Part shown: positions 52,401 through 64,000 of the stretch, piece after piece | Position numbering within the stretch: position 1 is the stretch's first letter | Layout of the letters: every line of letters starts with the position of its first letter | NCBI RefSeq assembly: GCF_020382885.2 | Contig: NC_058515.1 | Span: 9,407,223 to 9,471,222 of the forward strand | Origin: Scatophagus argus | Taxonomy: Eukaryota > Chordata > Actinopteri > Scatophagidae | Direction of reading: 5' to 3' | Length of the DNA stretch: 64,000 nucleotides | Made by a program: the position numbers and the translations under genes | The notes under the pieces: model-generated | What the model was told of the DNA's origin: nothing | Seen by the model: the letters and a program-made list of their open reading frames with translations, nothing else | Database searches by the model: none

Positions 52401-55400
52401 GTAAGTGAAGATGAGCATTTCTAGAGTGCAATAGGAAAATGAAGATAAAATATGTCTTTGGTGTAATTAACTCATTATGGTCTAATGTATTGTTTATAGC
52501 TTTTTGTTTTAACGCTGTCCTGATCTGTTAAGGATTGTCTGACTGCTTTGTTTCTTTTGTTCATATGCAGATAATCCAGTATCAGACGGTGCGATACGAC
52601 ACTTTGCCTCTGTCACCTATCTCCAGAAACAGACTCAGTAAGTACATGATTGTTTTCATTGTGCAACTTTTCAGTCAAATTTTCAGGAGCCTCTCTTGTG
52701 TGAGACTGTCAAGAATTGTAAACATAGTTGTAAAAATTCTGGAAAATACTGCTCTTTTACTGAGACGCTGCAATCATAACACATTTGTAATGTTTAAATT
52801 TCCTGGAAACATTCCATGCCTCAGAGTTAATGAGCATCATCAGTATTTCTCGATAGACAACAGAACTTATATAGTATGAGGAAACTCAGACAAGCTTTCA
52901 ACAGGTGCAACCTGTCACACCTTTATTAAAGTCCATCAGACTGCTGCATGCAAACCAGAGTTAGACAGTATTTTGTTTCTCCTATTGTGTCTTTAAAGCC
53001 TAATGTGCTACATTGGTTGCAAATACAGACACACTCCAAAACTGCAGCTAATCAATAACTGCTGCTGGAAAATACCAAGAATGGTAGTACGTTAAAAAGA
53101 AAATAATACTTGACATTATAATTTACACTGCACATCAAATTTGTACTAATAAATAGGTGGCTTGGAGTCTATAGCGTTCAACAAGAACTGTGACCAGAAT
53201 GCTAAAATTAAGATGGCCTAATTTGGTTCTAGACAGCAAACCACTGCATTAGGTAGACAGTCATTGTCTCAAAAGAAGCATTTGAGTAAAACAGTGAATT
53301 ATGGTGGCAGCCAGTAAATGTCACAATTCACCAAACATGGTGACATGGTTTCCTGCCCTGACTCTTTTAACAGTGACGAGACATGTTTGTGGTGTGGAAG
53401 TGGAGGGGAAATGCTAAATGTTAACAGTAGCACGTAGATTAACGTGGACTGCTATGTGTGCGTACTCTGAACGGGTTTCCTTTCTGCTCGTAGAGAGCTC
53501 ATTCACACTCTTGACTTAGAGGAAGGATGGCATATCGGTTCCCTTTGACTCGTCTCTCATTCAATCGCAGTGACCTCAGCTGGAGGTTCAGGTCCAGTCT
53601 CCAGTGAATGAGTGATTCCTTTACATTCAAGGCTGCTGGTATTGACAACACTGTGGACAGAATTAAATTAAGTAACGGCAGTCTTCAAACTTGTGTGTCA
53701 CATTGCTCTCTTATACCTAACAGAAGGTCAACAGAAAAGGCTTTTAGGAGGAGACAACTGCATACAGCCCAAACAAGTTGTATTCAAGTGCAGCCTTCTC
53801 TTGATTGCTGCATGTTGGAGTGCTTATTCTGAGTGTTATTTTGCCACTATCTGGAATAGTCCAGTATGACCAAAGCCCATTATGTCCACTTAGTCAAGCT
53901 TTCATCAGATCATACAGCAGCAGTTTAGTGGCATAGTAATATTGTGTGATTTCATTTGTAACCTCATTCCCCCAGTAAAATGAGGCAAACACAGTTGTGA
54001 TGAAGTAAAAATGTAATTCAAAGTGGTTATGTTGGCTTACTTTCAAGAACACAATGAAACGACTCTGAGGTCAGCCAGTTCAACACCGTCCAACACAGAG
54101 TAACATTGAAAGCATATACTGTCTTTTATTTATACAGAACAAAGGGTCACAAGTGTCTAATATTTTATGCTAAACTCTAAAAGATGCAGTAAAAAGGAAG
54201 ATTCTGGTTCTGGACTTGGATGAGACGCTGATTCACTCTCACCATGACGGGGTCCTCAGACCCACAGTGAGACCTGGAACGCCGCCAGACTTCATCCTCA
54301 AAGTACGAGCATTCAGACACTCTCACGTTCATGTTTTTGCACTTATGCATTCAAGCTAAACTGTCTGCCCACATGAACACAGTTGTTCTGTTTCTCCTTC
54401 TGTGCAGGTCGTCATTGACAAGCACCCAGTCAGATTCTTCGTACATAAAAGGCCACACGTTGACTTCTTTTTAGAAGTGGTGAGTGTCAGGCTGTGATCG
54501 GTGTCGCTGCTTGTATGTTTGAATCCCAGATTAACATGGAAGGGAACAGTAAAGCACACGGTGAACTCGAAACATCATTACTCAGGTCATCTTTTATCCG
54601 ATCTGTCATCTTTGCCATTGCACTCCATTGTGCTGCTCTCTCACACCATCCAATGTCATAAATCTATATTTGTTTTGGATAATAATCCTTCGTGACTTAC
54701 TGTAACTTGTGTACTTATACTATTATGTGTTCTATACTTGTGTGTTTACACAGGTGAGCCAGTGGTATGAGCTGGTGGTTTTCACAGCCAGTATGGAGAT
54801 CTACGGCTCAGCAGTGGCAGACAAGCTGGACAACAACAGGAACATCCTGAAACGCAGATACTACAGACAGGTACTGCTCCAGCCTGTAATTTAAACTCTG
54901 TGTACTGAAGCGGATACTCCTTCGGCTCTTCAGTTTTTTCACTTCCTCTGCTTTCTGGTGGTGTTAGTGACTTTTGCATTTTTGTTTCTTTTATCACAGC
55001 ATTGTACATTGGATCTAGGTAGTTATATTAAAGACCTGTCTGTAGTACACGATGACCTGTCCAGTATTGTCATCCTGGACAACTCGCCTGGTGCTTATCG
55101 TAGCCATCCAGGTAAGACTCAAAGCCTCACCTGCTTTATATCAGTCTGACTCATTCTTTCTCTCTCTTGTCCTAAAGGAAAATCCTATCCAAGAACAATA
55201 CTAGCTAGAAAAAAAATTATACATTTATAGGATGTACTTTGCCACACAAATGTGTCAAGATATGTGTTAAACAGATGAACTATTATAATATAATTGGCAT
55301 CCTTTGTTCATTTATGATTTGGTGATTATTAGTCAAATGGTCGGGGTGAAAAGGTAAAAAAAATGTAACCATATTCAGATTAGTAACGTTGTTGCATATT

Positions 55401-56781
55401 CAGCTGCTTGTGTTCTATGTACTTCCACCTTTCACACACAAAAAAAAAAATCAAAGGAGACATCATCTTACAAACATCAGCCTTGGGATGAGGCAGGAAT
55501 AGAACATATAACTAAGTGGCTTATTCTCACCACAAGGCTTGCATTGTAAGTGCTTGTAACAGTGCATTAAATCTGCAACTCCTCCAACAATTGGTGGTCT
55601 CTTTTAACAGAGCAGCATAAAATCACAACCATGTTGATTTCTCTGACGCAACTGACTGTTTTCTGCCCTCCAGACAATGCAATACCCATCAAGTCCTGGT
55701 TCAGCGACCCTAGTGACACAGCACTTCTTAACTTGCTGCCTATGCTGGATGCACTAAGGTAAAAGGCATAATGTTGGCGTGAGAGCACATAGACGGTGCA
55801 AATGCTTAAACTCTTGTCTGTCTGTCTGTCTGTCTGTCTTCAAATGAGCATGTGGTAATTTCAAAGCTGCAGTTTAATGGCTGAATCTGCTGTATGTGGT
55901 TTTAGTGGTTTAAATATATCGATAAAGCTATTAACAAAACTTGTTGCTTTGAGTATTGTCATATCATTAAAGCAGCACATTAGCAAAGCAGCTTCAGTTG
56001 TGTCAGTTCTGAGTCTTGGAGCCTCATTTAAAATGTAGAAGGAAAATATAGTTGAAGCATAAAAATATGCTTTGGCTCATGTTAGTGTGCATGTTGTGAG
56101 TGAAGCGTTAAGTTGTTATTCGACCTACGTAGACAGCTGTATTGATTAAAATAGGAGCATGAGGCAGATGACTGAAGGACGCTTCATAATATGTTGTAAC
56201 ACTCACTAATACTACGACACGGGTTTAATTCGTTAATGAACAAATATATCAAAGTCAATAATTTGCAGGTATTGAGGGAATCAAGTGGTGTTAACATGCT
56301 TAGGGAATCAGCAGCCGAGCAGTAGGAGTGCATTTATCAGTCTTGTTGTCACTGTGAGGTTGCCAGGTTTGGTTTCATTGTACCTATACAGAGACCAAAA
56401 TTAAAAAAAACATGTTGTGTGGCAACCTGCACTGTAGTCTAAGATGGTACATCTTCTTTACAGCTGGACAGATTGATTCACTGTTGTGAAATCACAGTGC
56501 ATAGCCAGTCTTCAAATCAGTTTTGTGCTTATAGACTAGACTAAGCAGAGGAGATACAATATGTTTATCATTAAGCTTCGCAGATGTTAGTGGGCATAAT
56601 TTTTCACGTTGGAAAGAGCCAAACTTCTTGTTCAACTCATTTTATGTTGAACATTTCCTTTAATTACTTCAATAGTGAAATGTCAAGCAGTTAAATTTCC
56701 TCTCTCCCTCCCCTACCTAGGTTCACTGCTGATGTCCGCTCCGTCCTCAGTCGAAACCTCCACCAGCATCGGCTCTGGTGA
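49463..56781 (+). CDS. ctdnep1: CTDNEP1 (Dullard), nuclear-envelope phosphatase catalytic subunit
   Basis: Eight exons: 49463-49567, 52571-52637, 54184-54302, 54408-54479, 54754-54870, 55000-55111, 55674-55758 and 56721-56781. They give 245 residues (human 244), nearly identical to the vertebrate family. CTDNEP1 is a HAD-type Ser/Thr phosphatase. With its partner CNEP1R1 at the nuclear envelope and ER it dephosphorylates lipin, and it also limits BMP signalling. Seen: N-terminal hydrophobic anchor (IWGFIMYIL, about 20-30), catalytic DLDET (68-72), [18 protein letters not shown], second-motif FTAS (131-134), ILDNSP (185-190) and the conserved C-terminal end HQHRLW. Exon 3 is joined at 54184 (aaag|ATGCAG), giving NRLNAVKRK; a second acceptor six bases later (gcag|TAAAAAGG) would give RLIKRK and looks less family-like. 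Intron 1 is 3 kb. The plus-strand 3' UTR probably ends at AATAAA 57980-57985. Confidence 0.96.
51310..51500. repeat. Diverged teleost repeat with TCGATTAGTC core
   Basis: Contains gattgatcgattagtcaagc followed by a divergent body similar in layout to the copies at 58090-58360 and 61980-62070. It lies in CTDNEP1 intron 1. Confidence 0.45.
51770..52230. other. GC-rich island in CTDNEP1 intron 1 with TATA- and polyA-like strings
   Basis: Distinctly more GC-rich than its surroundings. It contains caccaatagg (CCAAT-type), catgcaaag (octamer-like), ggataaaaatagcc (TATA-like, about 52067) and taataaag (about 52222). A 94-codon open frame on the minus strand (51768-52052) has no recognisable domain. 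It could be an alternative promoter, a retroelement remnant or chance. Confidence 0.3.
55815..55838. repeat. (TGTC)n tetranucleotide repeat
   Basis: Six tandem TGTC units in a CTDNEP1 intron, shortly after exon 7. Confidence 0.9.
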
Positions 56782-57985
56782 TTGGCTGAATCGAGAGGGG
56801 GAGCAGCTTGTTGAGCAGCCTCTTCCTCTCTGCCAGCTTCCATCCTGCTCTCCGTTCCCACAGAGACCACCCACCGGCCCTCTCTGAGCCTCTCAGACCT
56901 GTCCTGAGGAGATGAGGGTTGGGGTGACCGCCTAACATGGGATGAACAGTATGGGATCACCAGAACCCATAAACTACTAAGGAGGGGAGGGGGAGCCACC
57001 TTTTTTTTTTTTCCTTGATTCTTTATTTGTATTTTTTTTTTTTTTCCAAAACAAAACGGAGCCTCTCTGCCTTATCGCTCCTGATACTGACTATGTGCGT
57101 ATGAACGTGAGCTTGTGTACGTGAGTCGGAGTATGCTTGCTGAGTTCCTTAGTCCCTTTTTAAACTTTTTTGACAATTGGGAGGGGAGGGGGGTTTGAGG
57201 ATCAGCAAAGCAACAAAGACAGCTTTACATTAGTTTCCTCTTCTCCATCATCACCAGACATTGCACTTAAGCAGGCAACTCATCGTTTTACTGTCTTAAC
57301 CTCACCGAGCAACTGAGAAGGGGAAAGTAGAAAACCACCCCTTTTTAGGTCAACTTCACAGCCCAGCGATGATTCATTAATCCGAGGTACGTTTTTTTTT
57401 TTTTTTCCCCCCTCTGAACAAGAATGGATCGACTTAAACTTGCAGTTGATGGACTTTTGCTTGCAACAAACCATCCACAGGTGTTCTCCTGGACAAATAG
57501 CCGAGCAGCCTGATATTCTTTATTTTCCCCCAGCCATAATCATCAGTCTTTCCCCAAAAGCTCCTCATGGGACTCATTGATAAAGACGACTGAAAACTTG
57601 TGAGAGGAACAACAAAATAATGGCCTGTTAACGATATGTGGACTGCCTTGCCGCCTTTCCATATTTGTTTCTCTATTATATGATAATATGACATCTGCAT
57701 ACCATGACATTTTGCTCTCCCCCTTTGTCATTTGATGCCATCCTGATTTCATCTAATAGGAATTGCACTTAATTTTTCCTCCTTCTGTTTTTGTTGCAGT
57801 TGGTTTTGTATTTGATTCAAATTTGCAACCTTCCCAGAACGTTTCAGTTTTTACCTGCCCCGCTTTCTGTATGGGTTCAACTAATAGACCCTCCGTCTTT
57901 AAATGCCTTCTGAACAATGTCAGTCTTGTCAAGGCTCTCAGCGGCTTCTTATTGGCTCTGTCTCCAGGTCTGTGTTACTAATAAA
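56782..57985 (+). terminator. CTDNEP1 3' UTR with AATAAA at 57980-57985
   Basis: About 1.2 kb follows the stop, with several poly-T tracts (57001-57012 and about 57032-57046), before the first canonical hexamer in ctaataaaac. Confidence 0.5.
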
Positions 57986-60660
57986 ACACTTGTCAGTATC
58001 GACCAGTTACTACCCGGCTTGTTTTCTTGCCATTCGTTCTACAGTCTTAATATATCACTTTGGACCTTGTCAGTATGCCACGTTTTATCGATTAGTCGAT
58101 CCAAAGAAAATTAGCTACGAACTAATTTGATAAGCTTTTCAGTCATTTTTCAAGCAAACATTCGCTGGTTCCGCCTTCTTAAATGTGAGGATTGGATGCT
58201 TTTATTTGCTATTTGTGATGTTAAATGAAGAGCCTTTGGGTTGTGAACTATTGGTTGGATAGAAGAAGCAATTTCAAGATTTTGGGTTGTGGGAAATTGT
58301 GATGACAGTTGTTTCAGCAGACCAAATAATTAATTGTGAAAGTAATTATTATTGGCAACCTGACCACTAACGACCTTTGCTGGGTTGAGAAAGAGCTGAA
58401 ATGGAGTCACAGTGTCTGTCGGAGGCAATTCATTTTGTTTTTCTAATAATCTGCTGCCATCGTGTGGTGTGACAGGAAACTGCACTGGTCCATCCAGTAT
58501 TCCTAACCTGCAGAAAAAAACACTCATCAACATCAAACTATAAATGAAACTTTTTTGTCTTTCTTAACCTGCCAATTTCTTTGTTCATCTTTGAAGCGTT
58601 AGATGGTTTCCTTCAGTTTATTCTTCCCACTGCAGATGTAGGCAGCTGTACTATAAGGGGACAGGGTATACTTAACAGCAAAAATTACTGTTGTTTCCCC
58701 ACACCTCTACCTCCTCCTGATTATGGTTTGAAAGTAAAACTGAAAACTTGAAATGGCAAAAGTGCTGTTATTGTTTAACTTTGCTCCTTTAAACCAGCCA
58801 CAATATTAAATTTCATTTCATCTGAGGTATTTGACAACACTTCATGGGAATGAGGACTTCCAGGAAAGAGTCTTCTTTCTCTTTTTTTTTTTCTTTCTCC
58901 TCTTACATGTTCCTTTGCAACCGTTGGCTGTTACTCTGCAAGCAAGAACAACGTAATCTCCTCTGATCAAGCATATTGCTTGGTGTCAATCACATGTCCT
59001 ACACATGACATAAAGCAAGAATGCTTACTGTATGAAGCAATGACAAATGTATTCAGAGAAGTATAAAACAAATGCAACACCTTTAATAAAGATGAATATA
59101 AATAACAATATAAATCTCCAAGATCTCAATCCAGAAATGAGAAGGAGCTGGTGTGGCTGAGATGGGAAGTCAGGCGGGTTGTCAGCTCTGATGAGGCAGG
59201 ACTGAGTACACCTTGTGGGAGAGTTGGTTGTTGATCACATAATGGCTTGAGGTGGAGAGGGTAGGCGTTACTGTGGATTTGTCACTGATGATGAAGAGCT
59301 TTTGTGGGAGAAAATATTTGTCAGGGACTAACAATAGTCTAAGGAGGACATGCTACGCAGACCCAAGTGCTCCTGTGTTACAATGAGAAGAGGAGGGAGT
59401 AAAGGAAATTGGAGTCTGAAAAACTAACATTTGCCATTTGTGATGTACGTCCCTCATAAGATCCACAATAAGCCTGAGAAGTAAGACTTGAGGATTTATT
59501 GTAAAGCTTGTACATCCATGTATCCATCTGTACATCAATAAAACCCACAATCTTTTCAAAGTCCATGACATGGAAGAGATAAGATGAGCCTGTACACATG
59601 TTCAGAACTGTGCTGTGTTCAAAAGGATATAAATTCATCAGACTGGGTAAAAAAAACAAAAAACTAGCACTTATAATTTATATTTATCCTTTTGGTTTGA
59701 GGAGAACGTGTAGTTCTCATTCAGAAATATTTCCATTGCTATCACCTTAAACCACCATGAGTCTATGAAGCAAGAGGAGCGTTGTAGATGTAGAGTAGAT
59801 GTCACATGGGCAAGTGGAGTGACTCACTGAGCTGTGGATCACTTGTGCAATAGACAGGTTAACCACTTTTCCCATGAGAGTTTCAGCAAATGAAACACGA
59901 ACAGCAAACTGACTGCAAGACCTGATTCACCTAATACACGCACTATACAATATGTCAGATAAAACATTAATTTTATTTTCAGTTGTACATTTTTTTGTAA
60001 TGTCTTAAGTGCTTAAGTGCTTGCAAGTTCCCAAAACTAGTATGATGGTAAAACTGAAACCAGTATTTGCCATCAATACACACCATTAAAACAATATAAA
60101 AAGTCACAGTTGGGGAGTCCATCCCTCCAGTTAATTACATGTTGTGTGTTGTATTGTGTGATAAGAAAGTGAATTAGTCGACAGTCAGCTGAGAAAAATA
60201 GACAATTATCCCAGCATTTAAGGGGGCTCCTGAATGTTCCAGTGTAGGTCCATCAGCTGCTTTTATTCCCCAAAAGACCCCAACCAGGATAATCTGCCCA
60301 TGAGAAAGGGTACAGAATTACATCTATGGGGTGCAGAACAGCACTACTAAAGCTGAAAGCGATTCTTGCTCAATGACTCTAAAACAGGGTTGGTTTGCCC
60401 CCCTTTATTTTTCAGTAAAGCGAGTTCACGGGTTGAATAATGATCTCAAATATTATTGATCCGATGTGGCAACGGTGGGAATTGGGAAACTTCACGCAGC
60501 CATTATTAACTACTGTTCTGGATTAATGAGTGAATACACGATAAATTACAGTGTTTCCTATATTGTTGAGGACACGATAGATGACATTCGGTCCACATTT
60601 AGCACACCGATAACCCACACAGCCAGAATGCTCCCTTTCTCGTGTTTTTCTATTTCCTCA
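57986..60660. other. Spacer between CTDNEP1 and GABARAP
   Basis: No gene recognised. A diverged interspersed repeat with a tcgattagtcgatc core lies at about 58090-58360 on the plus strand. An open frame on the minus strand near 59378-59659 has no splice support and no family resemblance. Confidence 0.5.
58090..58360 (+). repeat. Teleost interspersed repeat with TCGATTAGTCGAT core
   Basis: tatcgattagtcgatccaaa is followed by the typical body (ggttccgccttcttaaatgt, ggattggatgcttttatttg, gctatttgtgatgttaaatg, gtgggaaattgtgatgaca), ending in gaccaaataattaattgtg. This is a common fish repeat layout. Other fragments are at 51310-51500 and 61980-62070. Confidence 0.6.
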
Positions 60661-62825
<2,165 letters not shown>

Positions 62826-63810
62826 TCCCACTACCACCCCGCCCCACCCCCTCCAACCACTACCAACCTTTCTGAGACCTCCACCATTCATTCATTTAAA
62901 TATTAAATCCAGCTCAGCAGCCTAGAGTTCCCAGAGTAAAATATGTCAGATGCACTTTCACCCCCATACATTACCCCTGTCCCATCCATTTATGTCTTTA
63001 TTATTCTGCAGTCTGAATTGTATTTGCCTCCAGTTTTCTTTTCAGTAACGACTTGGGTTCAGTGGTCTCGTGGCCAGTTACTTTTCCAGTGTCATAATTA
63101 ATCATATTTTACTGAAAACAGTGAGAAAGAATAATAAAAAAATGTTAGGCCGTAATTATAGGCATGCCCAGGGTTAGGGGAAGAAAGGCACGCTATATGA
63201 GTTCAAATTAATTCTTACTGACAGTTAAGATAGGTATTAGCTGTTTATTGTTTGCTGGCTTGCAGGGAGACAAAGTGTGTTTTGAGTTTAGGGTAGGAAA
63301 TCGATAGGATCTTCCGGCCAAACGCGGGTTATTTTTGGTATCTGGCAGAATAAAGGATAACTGTTTTGCAGCAGTTCTTTTTCATAGAAAAAGTTGCTAG
63401 GTGATTTTAAAAAAAAATCACCTGGTTCTGAAGTCTGTGAATGGAAATTTAGTGTGCTACCCCATATCTGACCTTTGCAAGGAGTATAATAGAATTCAGA
63501 CTTAACAATCATCCTCTGCTTTCAGTGGTAAGACTATTATGTTGACTGCTTCTATGATTATTGTTGTTATTGTTAATTTTAGATGGCTTAATTTCTAAAG
63601 GTATTGTAAAGCTGAGTGAAATTTTCTTTTTTTTAAGTTTGTCTCCTTTTTTAAGAAAAAAAATATTTGAACTCTGTATACAGCTGCATTACTGGCTCTT
63701 TCTCTCCACTCATGACCATACATGATAAAATGTGATGAAAAACTACCTGTGTTTCGTGTCTTTATTAAATATCTTAGGTCTTATTTATCACAGAATCGCC
63801 AATAAATAAA
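62826..63810 (+). terminator. GABARAP 3' UTR with candidate polyA signals
   Basis: AATAAA occurs at 63133-63138 and twice in aataaataaa at 63801-63810. The stretch has no coding features. The remaining 63811-64000 is AT-rich DNA in which I see no gene. Confidence 0.5.
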
Positions 63811-64000
63811 GATGCTATCATCTGCTTTTTTCCATAGTGATAATTGTTGATTGGGCTGCAAACTGACCAGATGGAACAAACATTTCTCACTCATTAAAGT
63901 CATTTGATTTTATGTATTTGTCTTAGAAGACATTACATTCAATATTCAACACCCCAAATGGGAGTTATAGTCCAGCCTTTGTTTCCGTACTTGCATGGGT

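Noticed and set aside
54169-54192. Alternative exon 3 acceptor of CTDNEP1 at gcag|TAAAAAGG
   Set aside because: It keeps frame but gives RLIKRK, while the acceptor at 54184 gives RLNAVKRK, which matches vertebrate family members in length and sequence.
59378-59659. 93-codon minus-strand frame between CTDNEP1 and GABARAP
   Set aside because: No splice-consistent extension, no domain and AT-rich composition; probably chance.

Overview
This is a stretch of a ray-finned (teleost-like) fish genome. Genes are split by many short introns with GT-AG junctions, AT-rich non-coding DNA carries CA/GA microsatellites and interspersed repeats typical of teleosts, and there is no bacterial-style gene packing. 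All gene models below were built by hand, by joining exons at splice sites so that codon phase is kept from start to stop; no transcript data were available.

Layout from left to right: the end of an unknown plus-strand gene (2-82), converging on TRMT44 (minus, 100-10984; tRNA-Ser Um44 methyltransferase, 11 exons); a non-coding gap with a decayed tandem repeat and a nested transposon-like insert (about 12950-14690); TNK1 (plus, coding 17543-23640; ACK-family tyrosine kinase, 13 coding exons after a non-coding first exon); PLSCR3 (minus, coding 27190-33642; phospholipid scramblase); a 5 kb gap with candidate CTCF sites; a small secreted-peptide gene (plus, coding 39349-40407) that looks like a second osteocrin; PHF23 (minus, 42234-44811); ELP5 (plus, 45777-47855; Elongator subunit); CTDNEP1 (plus, 49463-56781; nuclear-envelope phosphatase); GABARAP (plus, 61104-62825; ATG8-family protein).

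TNK1, PLSCR3, PHF23, ELP5, CTDNEP1 and GABARAP all lie within human 17p13.1, so most of the window is one ancient linkage block with local reshuffling. TRMT44 is on human 4p16, so a block boundary falls in the repeat-bearing gap at 11-14.6 kb. The most interesting item is the 134-residue secreted precursor at 39349-40407. It shares precursor length, a signal peptide, dibasic processing sites and a Pro-x-Asp-x-Ile-Gly core with osteocrin (musclin). It also sits in the region paralogous to human 3q, where OSTN, TNK2 and PLSCR1/2/4 lie. It is best explained as the lost sister (2R ohnolog) of osteocrin, retained in fish.

The genes do not form a single pathway. TRMT44 and ELP5 both act on tRNA. 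GABARAP, and PHF23 according to published work in mammals, are linked to autophagy. CTDNEP1 and PLSCR3 act on membrane lipid metabolism. Shared control is visible only as possible chromatin-boundary sites and closely packed convergent gene ends.
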